Origin: Paenibacillus sp. JZ16
Lineage (GTDB): Bacteria > Bacillota > Bacilli > Paenibacillales > Paenibacillaceae
Direction: 5' to 3'
DNA length: 64,000 nt
NCBI RefSeq assembly: GCF_015326965.1
Contig: NZ_CP017659.1
Location: 2,170,001 to 2,234,000, forward strand
Shown: positions 46,682 to 55,443 of the stretch, piece by piece
Numbering within the stretch: the stretch's first letter is position 1
Layout: the number at the start of each line of letters is the position of its first letter
Notes under the pieces: generated by a model
Seen by the model: only the letters and a program-made list of their open reading frames with translations
What the model was told of the DNA's origin: nothing
The model's database searches: none
Position numbers and translations under genes: made by a program

Positions 46682-47698
46682 TTACTGCGGTTCGTTCAGG
46701 ATATGCTCTACCAGCTCATCGACCGGCACGGTAGCCAGTGCAATGGCAGTGTCGGTCACACCATAATAGATATAGAGCAGGCCGTCTTTGACCACGTTTC
46801 CTGTCGGGAACACCACATTCGGAATTTGATAACCGAATTTCTCATAATAGGCCTCCGGTTCCATAATGAAATTCTTCGTTCTTGCTATGACCTTCTCAGG
46901 GTTGTTCAGGTCAAGAAGCATCGCCCCGACTCGGTAAACGACCTGATCATCAACGCCGTGGTAAAGGACCAGCCAGCCTTTATCGGTTCGCACAGGCGGG
47001 GTTGCTCCGCCGATTTTCCTGGATTCCCAGGCCGGGTTCTCAGCCTTGGCCAGAAGCTTCGGCTCTTCCCAATGAACCAGATCCTCGGAGTACGTAATCC
47101 ATATCGCCGCGCTGTCCGTTCCGTAAGCTGCACCCACGTATTCCTCCGGACGGCGCAGCAATACATACCTTCCGTTAATCTTCTCAGGGAACAAAATGTT
47201 GTCACGGTCATTGATGTCGAGCGGTGTCGTATCGGCAACGAATTCCCAGTCGATCAGATTGTCCGACTTCACAATCGAAGAGCGGGTGAGCCAGTGGCCT
47301 TCCTCCTCCCCCCAGCCGTCCGGATATTTCGGAATTGAACGCTCCGGTATGCCCGCTCCTGTCGGATAGTAACTCATGGCGCACGGCCTAAGGGCATAGT
47401 TTAAATAGTACGTGCCGTCTATTTTGACAATCCGCGGGTCCTGGACGCTTCCATATGGGAAGCCCAGCATGTCTGGCGTCACGATCGGCTCGTCTGTCAC
47501 GTGCGTAAAATTCACTCCGTCCTCACTCTCCAGCAGTCCCAAAACATTCTTGCAAGGCGTTAGGGAGCCTGCGGTACGTTCGATCATGTAAAACTTGCCG
47601 TTGTCTAGAATAACCGCAGGATTGAATACAGTAACTTTACGCCATTCGTACTTTCCCGGAACGACGATCGGATTGTTTGGATGTCTCGTTATTTTCAT
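46682..47698 (-). CDS. GH130 mannoside phosphorylase-type enzyme
   Basis: The 338-residue protein has the five-bladed propeller blocks of GH130: RHPNNPI start, VFNPAVI, SVQDPRIVKI with catalytic D87, WLTRSSIVKSDNLIDWEF, and GGATPPVRTDKGWLVLYHGV. GH130 enzymes phosphorolyse beta-mannosides, giving mannose 1-phosphate from, for example, mannooligosaccharides or mannosyl-N-acetylglucosamine; some are hydrolases. There is no signal peptide, so it works on imported sugar. It follows the importer's lipoprotein gene and ends the operon. GTGGAGG precedes the ATG. Confidence 0.9.
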   Translation of the reverse strand: MKITRHPNNPIVVPGKYEWRKVTVFNPAVILDNGKFYMIERTAGSLTPCKNVLGLLESEDGVNFTHVTDEPIVTPDMLGFPYGSVQDPRIVKIDGTYYLNYALRPCAMSYYPTGAGIPERSIPKYPDGWGEEEGHWLTRSSIVKSDNLIDWEFVADTTPLDINDRDNILFPEKINGRYVLLRRPEEYVGAAYGTDSAAIWITYSEDLVHWEEPKLLAKAENPAWESRKIGGATPPVRTDKGWLVLYHGVDDQVVYRVGAMLLDLNNPEKVIARTKNFIMEPEAYYEKFGYQIPNVVFPTGNVVKDGLLYIYYGVTDTAIALATVPVDELVEHILNEPQ

Positions 47699-47757
47699 AG
47701 GCTAGGCCTCCACACTTGTATGGTATTCAGAATCTATCAAGGCCCTCTTGAATTCAT

Positions 47758-47798
47758 AGGTGGGCCTGAATGAGAAATCGACTTCTCCCAGGCCACCT
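47758..47798 (-). promoter_or_regulatory. Intercistronic hairpin between lipoprotein and GH130 genes
   Basis: AGGTGGGCCTG and CAGGCCACCT pair with one bulged base; an inner GAGAA/TTCTC stem extends it. No T-run follows. It probably shields the lipoprotein message from 3' decay or reduces expression of the enzyme gene. Confidence 0.5.
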
Positions 47799-47869
47799 TT
47801 TCTTTGAAAACCTCTGTCATCTCGTTTATCTTATCTTGATGGCTAATTTCTGCTAGACGCAATCTGCGT

Positions 47870-49486
47870 TTAGTTCGACTTCCAACGGTCATATGCACCT
47901 TGGTAGATTTCAACGACCCGGTCGGCACCCATTTTCTTCATCGTGTTCAGGTAGTTATCCCAATTGGACAATGGTTCTGCTCCCGTAACGAATTTCGCCT
48001 CCATCTGCTGTACATACGTGCTCAGATCCGAGTTCAGGCTGTTGATCTCGGTTTGCTCTTCAACGGTCAGGAACAAGGCAGGGAACGGCGGTCTTGCTCC
48101 GCGGTCAAGCAGCTTTTCCTTCGTTTCCTTTTCAACCCACTGATCAAAGTCGGTCTTCAATCCTTTATTAATATCGTCCGTATTGATGGTAGGAGCCGGA
48201 ATGCCGTAGTTTGGCGTCAAAGTCGCACGGTAATCCTCCATCTCCATGCCGTCCGGCACAGGCAAATAGCGCTTCACCCGGTTGGCTTCATCCGTGTACT
48301 CCCACAGCTTGCCTTCTGGTCCTTTGTTGAAAAAGAGCGATCCTTCATAAGAATAAAGGTAGTCCACCCAACGCATCGATGCTTCAGGGGCAGGATTGGT
48401 AACCGTGATGGCAAAAGCCCCTGTCGTGATCCCTCTGTTCTTGGCGATAGCCGGCTTGTCTACCAGATCGCTTTTTACCGGAGCGAACATCGGATCCTTG
48501 GTGGACGGTTCTCCCCCTTTGGTCATGTAGGCATGCCAGTCGGAGAACAGCGCCACCTGATTGTTCTGTGCCTTGGCCTTTTTCTGTTCTGCGGTTTGCG
48601 AATAGCTTTCGTGGTCAAGCAGATCCTCTTTCCATAGACGATTCATATAAACTAGATACTCTCGGAAGCCCTCTTCTATCGGGGTATAATGAACAACATC
48701 CTCATCGTCCACATAAATTTCGTCTTCATAGATGCCGAAAGCGCCAAGCAGCCAAGTACGAATATCCCGAGCATTAGTTGTAGCTGTCGAAACGGAAGAG
48801 ATCGGGATTTCATCAGCGACTCCATTGCCGTTCGGATCCTCTTCTTTTACACGCTTCAGGAAGGCATAGAGCTCCTCGGTCGTCTCCGGAAGCTTGTCGA
48901 TATTCAGGGCCTCCAAAAAATCACCGTTGTACCACAGCGGGTTGCGATACCAGTGCTGGCTTAAATCGATCGCTGGCAAGGAGTAGATATGTCCATCCGG
49001 AGCTGTAATGGATTTACGGATCTCCGGAATTTCGTCCATCAGCGCCTTGAAGTTCGGAGCATATTCCTCGATGAGCTCCTCAAGCGGAATCAGAATTCCC
49101 TGCTCGCCATAGTTCATCTGTTCAGCCGCCGTCAGGCCTGCAGCGTAGAAGACATCCGGGTAATCGCCGCTGGCAAATACGAGGTTCTTCTTCGTATCAA
49201 AACTATCCTTCGGAGCGTTCAAGTATCGGAATGAAATGCCCGTCTTTTCCTCCATCTGCTGCAGCACGATCATATCCTTCCAGTTCTGAACGCCGACATC
49301 AGGTGCCATCATGGTCAGCGTAATCGGTTCATTCATAATCGGGAAGCCTTCCTTATTCACGGCGGCTGCTTCTGTTGACTTTGTTCCGGCAGATTTCGTA
49401 TCGCTGCCCGAACCGCATCCGGCGAGCAGAGACAGGGCTGTTATCCCCGTCAGCACCAGCTTCCAAGTTTTGCTTGTCATCTTCAT
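47870..49486 (-). CDS. Sugar-binding lipoprotein of the mannoside-type importer
   Basis: I start at the ATG at 49486, eight bases after GGAGG; the frame is open to 49513. The 538-residue protein has lipobox SLLAGC and a Gly/Ser/Lys linker. The mature LplA-like domain includes ASGDYPDVFYAAGL, TAPDGHIYSLPAID and the acidic DPNGNGVADEIPI loop, a calcium-site-like motif shared with the lipoprotein at 20480-22165. Its gene follows both permease genes in this operon, the reverse of the order in the 18.5-22 kb cluster. Confidence 0.94.
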   Translation of the reverse strand: MKMTSKTWKLVLTGITALSLLAGCGSGSDTKSAGTKSTEAAAVNKEGFPIMNEPITLTMMAPDVGVQNWKDMIVLQQMEEKTGISFRYLNAPKDSFDTKKNLVFASGDYPDVFYAAGLTAAEQMNYGEQGILIPLEELIEEYAPNFKALMDEIPEIRKSITAPDGHIYSLPAIDLSQHWYRNPLWYNGDFLEALNIDKLPETTEELYAFLKRVKEEDPNGNGVADEIPISSVSTATTNARDIRTWLLGAFGIYEDEIYVDDEDVVHYTPIEEGFREYLVYMNRLWKEDLLDHESYSQTAEQKKAKAQNNQVALFSDWHAYMTKGGEPSTKDPMFAPVKSDLVDKPAIAKNRGITTGAFAITVTNPAPEASMRWVDYLYSYEGSLFFNKGPEGKLWEYTDEANRVKRYLPVPDGMEMEDYRATLTPNYGIPAPTINTDDINKGLKTDFDQWVEKETKEKLLDRGARPPFPALFLTVEEQTEINSLNSDLSTYVQQMEAKFVTGAEPLSNWDNYLNTMKKMGADRVVEIYQGAYDRWKSN

Positions 49487-49538
49487 CCATGTTTCCTCCC
49501 TTTGCATACTCAAGCTTTTATTTTATAAAACGCTTTCA

Positions 49539-50450
49539 TCATCCTTTTACAGAACCAATCATGACCCCTTGGACAAAGTATCGTTGTAAAAAAGGATAGA
49601 GCGCGACAATCGGCAGCGTCGATACGACGATAACCCCGTATTTGATCAGCGATGCGGTTTCGGCTTTGGAACTCATTGCCCTGGCGGCATCCCCGCTGAT
49701 TGCAGCGCCGGTCGTCTCCGCCGTCATTTCCTGAAGAACCAGAATCTGCCGCAGCACCATCTGCAGGGGATACTTGCTCTCATCGTTGAGATAGATCAGA
49801 GCCGGAAAATAGCTGTTCCAGTGACTGACCCCGTAAAACAAAGCCATAACAGCAATAATCGGCGCTGACAACGGCAGAATAATGCGGACGAACAGCTTCA
49901 GGTTGGTACAGCCGTCCATATAGGCCGCTTCCTGCAGTTCCTTCGGGATCGTCGTCTGGAAGAACGTCCGGGCAACGATGATATTCCATACCGATGCAGC
50001 TACGGGAAGAATGAGCGCCCCCATCGTGTTGATCAGCCCCAAATTCCGGACTACGAGATACGTTGGCACAAGCCCTCCGGTAAAGAACATCGTGAACAGG
50101 ATAAATCCCAAGAACAGTTGACGACCGACCAAATCCGACCTGCTGAGCGCATAGGCTGCAGGCAGTGTCACGGCCAGGTTCAACAGCGTTCCTATCCCAG
50201 TATAGACGATCGTGTTGAGATATCCGTTCCAAATCTTCGGGTTTTCGAAGACCAGCTGGTATCCGGCCCAGGTAATTTCCTTGGGAAACAGCCACATCGC
50301 ACCCGAATTCACCTGCTGCGGGCTGCTGATCGATGCGCTGAGAATATAAATGAGCGGATAAAGAACAACAATCAGAGCGATGGATAAATAGATATAGACG
50401 CTGCCCAGAAAAATTTTGTCCCACTTCGATTCCTTCATTGCGGTAACCAA
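49539..50450 (-). CDS. Sugar ABC importer permease, YtcP type
   Basis: The frame is open from 50501, but a TTG at 50450 has GGGGGAAAG upstream and does not overlap the previous gene; an ATG at 50438 lacks a close site. With the TTG the protein has 303 residues and six helices. The EAA loop is LQEAAYMDGCTNLKLFVRII and the tail FVQGVMIGSVKG. It pairs with the LplB-type permease upstream. Confidence 0.92.
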   Translation of the reverse strand: MVTAMKESKWDKIFLGSVYIYLSIALIVVLYPLIYILSASISSPQQVNSGAMWLFPKEITWAGYQLVFENPKIWNGYLNTIVYTGIGTLLNLAVTLPAAYALSRSDLVGRQLFLGFILFTMFFTGGLVPTYLVVRNLGLINTMGALILPVAASVWNIIVARTFFQTTIPKELQEAAYMDGCTNLKLFVRIILPLSAPIIAVMALFYGVSHWNSYFPALIYLNDESKYPLQMVLRQILVLQEMTAETTGAAISGDAARAMSSKAETASLIKYGVIVVSTLPIVALYPFLQRYFVQGVMIGSVKG

Positions 50451-50466
50451 TGTACTTTCCCCCTTT

Positions 50467-51456
50467 CTACCATAGGCTGTTCTCGCTGGTGCGTCTGGCA
50501 ATCCGGTTGACGGTTACGAGTAAAATGACGTTGATCACGGAGTTGAACAGGCCAACAGCTGTCGAGAAGCTGTACTGCGCGTCTACCAGACCGGTCCGGT
50601 AAACATAAGTTGAAATGACATCCGAAGACTCCATATTCAGGGAGTTCTGCAGCAGCAGTATTTTTTCGAAGCCAATCGTAAGAATGTTGCCCATGTTCAG
50701 AATCAGCAAAATGGTGATCGTTGGGAGTATGGCCGGCAGGTTGATGTGCAACAATCGTTTGAAACGACTGGCTCCGTCCACAATCGCGGCTTCATGCTGC
50801 TGGGGATCGACACCGGACAGCGCTGCCAGATAGATAATGGTCCCCCATCCGGTGCTTTGCCAGACTCCGGACAGAACGTATACGGTCTTGAACCAGGCCG
50901 GATCCGACAAAAAGTTCGGCGCATCGAAACCCATCCATTTGATGAATTGGACCAGTATGCCGGTGGACGGCGATAAGAAGGTAATAATCATACCGGCCAT
51001 GACCACAACGGATATAAAATGAGGCGCATACGTAACGGTCTGAACCATTTTCTTGAAGGGACCCGTACGGATTTCGTTGAAAGCAAGCGCCAGGATGATC
51101 GGCAGCGGAAACCCGATGATCAGCTCGTAGAAGCTGAGGCTGAACGTATTCCAGAGCAGATCCCAGAAATAGTAGGAATTGAAGAAACGCTCGAAATGAT
51201 CGAAGCCCACCCATGGGCTGTCCATGATTCCTTTGCTAGGGATAAAGTTCTTAAAGGCAATCTGGATACCGTACATCGGCGCATAGTGAAATACAAGGAA
51301 ATACAGTGTGGCCGGCACCAAGAACAGATAAAGCTCCCAGTTCACCCTGATTCTTTTACCGAGAGACGTTGGGTTTACACCTGGATTAGGCGGCTTCGTT
51401 TCGCGATGGATGAAACGTCTTCCGGATATCACAGCAAGTAGTCTTTTCCCCCTCAT
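50467..51456 (-). CDS. Sugar ABC importer permease, LplB type
   Basis: The 329-residue protein has a longer hydrophilic N-terminus (about 1-40) before six helices. The EAA loop is QHEAAIVDGASRFKRLLHIN. AAAGGAGGGG sits six bases before the ATG at 51456. It is the first gene of an operon of two permeases, lipoprotein and GH130. The full-consensus cre site at 51535-51549 lies 79 bp upstream, so the operon should be repressed by CcpA when glucose is present. Confidence 0.93.
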   Translation of the reverse strand: MRGKRLLAVISGRRFIHRETKPPNPGVNPTSLGKRIRVNWELYLFLVPATLYFLVFHYAPMYGIQIAFKNFIPSKGIMDSPWVGFDHFERFFNSYYFWDLLWNTFSLSFYELIIGFPLPIILALAFNEIRTGPFKKMVQTVTYAPHFISVVVMAGMIITFLSPSTGILVQFIKWMGFDAPNFLSDPAWFKTVYVLSGVWQSTGWGTIIYLAALSGVDPQQHEAAIVDGASRFKRLLHINLPAILPTITILLILNMGNILTIGFEKILLLQNSLNMESSDVISTYVYRTGLVDAQYSFSTAVGLFNSVINVILLVTVNRIARRTSENSLW

Positions 51457-51534
51457 GCTTCCCCTCCTTTCTTACATATCGATTCATGTCAGGTTATCTG
51501 GCTCACTCACGTACATCACGTTTCAGTGGTTAAC

Positions 51535-51549
51535 AGGTAACGCTTACAT
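51535..51549 (-). promoter_or_regulatory. cre site, full consensus match
   Basis: On the minus strand ATGTAAGCGTTACCT matches WTGWAARCGYTWNCW at all 15 positions. A possible promoter (TTTACG, 18 bp, TACACT) lies just upstream on the same strand, so bound CcpA would cover the start of transcription. Confidence 0.75.
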
Positions 51550-51686
51550 TCCAAAGTGTAGAGAAGACGGCATGACATCGTAAATGTGTAAGATGTGCAT
51601 TGTCATCCGTCTGTCCGGCGACATCCCGCTGCTATCATCATTTTTCATCCGGATCACCGCAATCCATGTTTAAGTATGCTGCTGAG

Positions 51687-51733
51687 AATATGTAACATAT
51701 GAACCTGTTATCAGGTTTCATATGTTACATATT
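51687..51733. repeat. 21-bp inverted repeat, role unknown
   Basis: The arms at 51687-51707 and 51712-51733 pair fully except for one bulged base, with a TTAT loop. Each arm contains the near-palindrome ATATGT-A/T-ACATAT, so it could also be a double operator. No T-run follows on either strand. Confidence 0.55.
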
Positions 51734-51850
51734 GTGCTCCTTCAAGCTGTCCAAGCCAAGAGGAGAATCGTCATGAACCTGTTCTGCCAGACTAGTAGAC
51801 AAGAGGAAAAAGTCATCCGCCAATACGACACGCCGAGAACGATTTCGAAA

Positions 51851-51893
51851 AAATGAAACAACCGTTCCCCGGTGGAATACCGAGAAACGGTTG
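51851..51893 (-). terminator. Terminator of the 102-residue protein gene
   Basis: CAACCGTT/AACGGTTG outer arms and an ACCG/CGGT inner stem (51859-51893) are followed on the minus strand by TTTCATTTTTT. Confidence 0.75.
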
Positions 51894-51992
51894 CTGCTCA
51901 AAGGTCTCTTTTCGTTCTGTCTACTTGACAGGGGTATGACCAAGAATGCGGCCTTTAAGTTTAATATCTTGTCATATGGCAATTTTCATTCC

Positions 51993-52301
51993 TTACCCTT
52001 CTACGATATCTGCCCGTAAATCAGCTGCAATTCCGATCATGAGGGGTACGATTTCTTGATGGGAGACGGCTATGTACAACTCCCCCATATAGTGTCTAAA
52101 TGGAATAAGGGCTTCTCCATGTTTCCACATAAAGAAATCTCCTTCGACGGACATGGTGCTCTCCTCCCCTTTCACAGTCAGCACCGTCTGATAAGTGAAA
52201 TCCGCCTTGGATGAAAAATAAGCTTGGCATTCCTCCAATGAAATCTCTTGATCACTAGTAGTTGCATTCATGGATCTTGTAATCCGAAAACGTTGATTCA
52301 T
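51993..52301 (-). CDS. Uncharacterised 102-residue cytosolic protein
   Basis: TTGGAGG lies seven bases before the ATG at 52301. The product has an SLEECQAYFSSKADFTYQ stretch, then alternating strands (TVLTVKGEESTMSVEGDFFMW, ELYIAVSHQEIVPLMIGIAA). There is no signal peptide or membrane helix. No family recognised. It has its own terminator and follows the LacI gene by about 75 bp, so it may be cotranscribed with it. Confidence 0.65.
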   Translation of the reverse strand: MNQRFRITRSMNATTSDQEISLEECQAYFSSKADFTYQTVLTVKGEESTMSVEGDFFMWKHGEALIPFRHYMGELYIAVSHQEIVPLMIGIAADLRADIVEG

Positions 52302-52376
52302 AAATATCCTCCAAAAATAAAATGATGGGCTGGATCATTGAAAAATACCATGCAGGGAGCGATGGTAAGTCAATAC

Positions 52377-53327
52377 CTATATCGATTGCCGTACAATGAT
52401 GTGATAAGGAATCTCTACCTTATCCTTTGATTTCTTAATTGTAAGATCAAAGGCTTGTTCACCGACTTTCACCAATTGATGATCAACCGTAGATAGGCGT
52501 AACCCAATTCCAACAGGCTGATTCTCCTGGCCAATGATCGCCAGATCCTCTGGCACCTCCAGTTGTATGCTCCTTGCATACTGATAAATACCTGTCGCCA
52601 CCTCATCGCCGTTCGCATAAACAGCGGTTGGTCTAAGATCCATATTAAGTAGTTGTTGTGCCGCTCTTAACCCGTCATCCATGCTGTAGCAATCCCTGAT
52701 ATGGTATGCTGGCGGCAGATCGCCAAATATATACTGATACGCCTTTATCGTCAGCTGTGTACTATTGCTCTCTTCTCCTCTTGCTGTCGTAAAAGCGACT
52801 CGTGAATGCCCTTTATCCTTTAACAATTGAAACGTGTCTACGTAAGATGCATATCGATCCATGTAGGCACAGCCAATCTCAGGATGATCCGTAAACTCGC
52901 ATGCGACGATCGTCCCATACTTGGTATATGGCACAATGGCATCCCAAGTGTTTGAGCGAGAGGTAATGATGATGCCATCCAGTTGTTTATTTTTCAGCAT
53001 ATTTAAGCAGCTGAGCTCTTTATCCGGATCGTACTTTGTAGGCAGAACCATCACGGAATAATCATGCTCGACCGATCGATTAAGCACGCCATGAAGCAGT
53101 TGATCAAAGGCTTGATTGTTGTTGTGCGGCATGATCACATCGATACTTCTTGTTTCCTTACGAATTAAATCGACAGCTGAGCGATTTGGCGTATAGTCCA
53201 TTTCATCAATCACACGCTGCACAGCTGCCCGCTTCGATTCAGATACATAAGGATGTTGATTCAGCACCCTTGATACTGTTGATACGGATACTCCTGCCCG
53301 CTTTGCAATATCATTAATATTTGCCAT
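52377..53327 (-). CDS. LacI-family transcriptional regulator
   Basis: The 316-residue protein starts at the ATG at 53327, nine bases after AGGAG. It has an N-terminal helix-turn-helix (INDIAKRAGVSVSTVSRVLN), a hinge helix near residues 45-58, and a periplasmic-binding-protein-like effector domain (IDVIMPHNNNQAFDQLLHGV, LDGIIITSRSN). The short effector domain and GIGLRLSTVDHQ end fit the DegA/CcpA branch. It could regulate the GH130 importer operon or its own unit; no operator palindrome could be pinned down. Confidence 0.92.
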   Translation of the reverse strand: MANINDIAKRAGVSVSTVSRVLNQHPYVSESKRAAVQRVIDEMDYTPNRSAVDLIRKETRSIDVIMPHNNNQAFDQLLHGVLNRSVEHDYSVMVLPTKYDPDKELSCLNMLKNKQLDGIIITSRSNTWDAIVPYTKYGTIVACEFTDHPEIGCAYMDRYASYVDTFQLLKDKGHSRVAFTTARGEESNSTQLTIKAYQYIFGDLPPAYHIRDCYSMDDGLRAAQQLLNMDLRPTAVYANGDEVATGIYQYARSIQLEVPEDLAIIGQENQPVGIGLRLSTVDHQLVKVGEQAFDLTIKKSKDKVEIPYHIIVRQSI

Positions 53328-53681
53328 TGTCACCTTCTCCTATATCTCACACTTCATACTCTAGTCTTACACCAAATCAGCGCGTAAAACAACAATAAGC
53401 TTCCCACAAGTGTAATCACAGTAATGAGGAGCTTATTTATTTCGACTCTGCAGCTGAAAGCAACCTACTATTAATTTCATTTATATTTCTCGTATACAAT
53501 TGCCGTTATGGATAGTATGCTAACGATCCATTTCTTAGGCTATAATCTCTTGACCATTTATGCTATCCACTATCGAAATAAGTTAATAAAGAAAAGTCCC
53601 CGTAGATTTAGGGGACTTCCGTTTCACAATTACATATGAGTAGTACTGTAGTACCTGACAGGAACATAACCACATTCCAGA
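53328..53681. other. 354-bp spacer upstream of the LacI gene
   Basis: It holds the LacI promoter region and the terminator of the dihydroxyacetone kinase operon (53592-53618). No other feature recognised. Confidence 0.5.
53592..53618 (-). terminator. Terminator of the glycerol/dihydroxyacetone operon
   Basis: AAGTCCCC and GGGGACTT (53594-53601, 53611-53618) pair around a nine-base loop and are followed on the minus strand by TTTTCTTT. Confidence 0.8.
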
Positions 53682-55442
53682 TTACTTCATCGCTTCGGCA
53701 AGCTCGGTGAAAATAACCCCGAGCGCATGCGCCCCCGCATCCGGGTATCCGATGCTGCGTTCGCCGACCGTGCCTGCTCTTCCCATTCTGGCAACGATGT
53801 CTGCCGTCTTCTTAGCGCCGAGAACCGCCGCTTCGGCCGCCTTGATCGCTGCCGGCTTCATCGCCACGCCTTGCTCCGCACTCTGCGTCCAGGCATCCGC
53901 GAACGGCACGAGCGCATCGATCAATGTCTTGTCGCCGACAACGGCTCCTCTTCCGAACGATCGTTCGCCCGTATCCTGAATTCCCTTGACAACGGCCTGC
54001 ATCATATCGGCAACCTCTTGAACGGACAATTCCTGCTTCTGACCGGCAGATTTACTCGCCGCCCGGAATGCGGATCCCCAGATCGGTCCGGAAGCCCCGC
54101 CGCAATGCTCCATGATGATCATCGAGCAGGCGTCGAGGAAATCGCCGATATCGCGAAGATGGTGGGTCAGAATATCGTTCCACTCCGCTTTTAACTGCTT
54201 GAAGCCCTTGGCAACGCTCATGCCGAAATCACCGTCTCCGGCATGGGCGTCGAGTTCGCAGAACGGTACTTCGTTCTCGATAATGACCTCACTCATTTGA
54301 TCGATCAGATATACGATATTTTGCAAGGACAGCCGGTTGTTTTTAATTACAGCTGCGGCAGGATCCGTATTGTTTTTATACGATACCGCGTTCTCTGACT
54401 TCTGTTCGTGAACAACCTCGGTATAGCTCACAGGCTCAAAAGGTCCCTTGACCGACAGTGCCGGCGTATCGCATGGAGCAGACAGCCACTTCTTGAGCGT
54501 TTCGTCCAGCTTCATCATTGTCACCGATGCGCCTGCCATATCGATGCTGGTCATATAGTTGCCGACGAATACTTTGAATACCCGCTTGCTCCGGGACGCC
54601 AATTCGCGCATGACGGAATTGTTCAGCAAATACAGCTCTTGCAGCGGCGTGCCGCCAAATCCGTTGATTAATACGGCTACTTCATGCTCTGCAGCATCAT
54701 TCATCTGCAAGTTGTCCAGCAATGACGTGACCATCCGCTGCGCCAGCTCATCTGCAGAAGCCGATTTCTCCCTGCGGATTCCCGGTTCGCCGTGAATGCC
54801 GACGCCATACTCCATCTCGTCATCCTCGATATGAAACGTGGGAGTTCCCTTGGCGGGCACGGTGCAGGAGGTATACGCGAAGCCAATGCTGCGAACATGG
54901 TTAATCGCATGCTGCGCCGCTTCTTTCACTTCCGGCAGGGACAGCCCGGCTTCTGCAGCCGCTCCGGCTACCTTATGAACGAGCACCGTTCCGGCAACCC
55001 CTCTTCGCCCTACCGTATAAAGACTGTCTTCAACGGCAATGTCATCATCGACCTTCACATAATCCACTTGGATGCCGTCCTCGCTCGCGAGGTGGGCCGC
55101 ATTTTTGAAGTTCATGATGTCGCCGCTGTAATTTTTGATAATAAGCAGCGTTCCCTTATTGCTCGCGGAGCTGCGGATCGCCTGATACACCTGGATTTGG
55201 GATGGGGAAGCAAACACATCGCCGCACACGGCCGCATCCAGCATGCCTTTTCCAACGAATCCGGCATGCGCCGGTTCGTGGCCGCTTCCGCCGCCGCTGA
55301 TCAGCGTAACTTTATCTTGGTCGATCTCCTTTTTGGAAATCACCTTGAATTTAGGGTTGAACACCAGCTCAGGATGCGCGAGCACAAGCCCATTGCACAT
55401 TTCCCGAACCAAGGTTTCCGGTTTGTTCATGATTTTCTTCAT
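53682..55442 (-). CDS. ATP-dependent dihydroxyacetone kinase, DhaK-DhaL fusion
   Basis: This 586-residue kinase converts dihydroxyacetone to dihydroxyacetone phosphate with ATP. The N-terminal DhaK domain has GGGSGHEPAHAGFVG and H217 in GVGIHGEPG, the residue that binds substrate covalently. The C-terminal DhaL domain has DAHAGDGDFGMS (Mg-ATP aspartates) and CGGASGPIWGSAFR. A fused K-L form means no phosphotransferase DhaM is needed. AAGGAG precedes the ATG. It starts 1 bp after the glycerol dehydrogenase stop, so the two enzymes form a two-step route from glycerol. Confidence 0.94.
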   Translation of the reverse strand: MKKIMNKPETLVREMCNGLVLAHPELVFNPKFKVISKKEIDQDKVTLISGGGSGHEPAHAGFVGKGMLDAAVCGDVFASPSQIQVYQAIRSSASNKGTLLIIKNYSGDIMNFKNAAHLASEDGIQVDYVKVDDDIAVEDSLYTVGRRGVAGTVLVHKVAGAAAEAGLSLPEVKEAAQHAINHVRSIGFAYTSCTVPAKGTPTFHIEDDEMEYGVGIHGEPGIRREKSASADELAQRMVTSLLDNLQMNDAAEHEVAVLINGFGGTPLQELYLLNNSVMRELASRSKRVFKVFVGNYMTSIDMAGASVTMMKLDETLKKWLSAPCDTPALSVKGPFEPVSYTEVVHEQKSENAVSYKNNTDPAAAVIKNNRLSLQNIVYLIDQMSEVIIENEVPFCELDAHAGDGDFGMSVAKGFKQLKAEWNDILTHHLRDIGDFLDACSMIIMEHCGGASGPIWGSAFRAASKSAGQKQELSVQEVADMMQAVVKGIQDTGERSFGRGAVVGDKTLIDALVPFADAWTQSAEQGVAMKPAAIKAAEAAVLGAKKTADIVARMGRAGTVGERSIGYPDAGAHALGVIFTELAEAMK

Positions 55443-55443
55443 C

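Larger units (their letters stand above)
51457..51992. other. 536-bp regulatory spacer
   Basis: It holds the cre site (51535-51549), a 21-bp hairpin (51687-51733) and the terminator of the 102-residue gene (51851-51893). The frame at 51725-51982 crosses the terminator and is not considered a gene. Confidence 0.6.

Noticed and set aside
51725..51982. 85-codon minus-strand frame
   Set aside because: It overlaps the terminator of the 102-residue gene and part of the long inverted repeat; composition is not protein-like.
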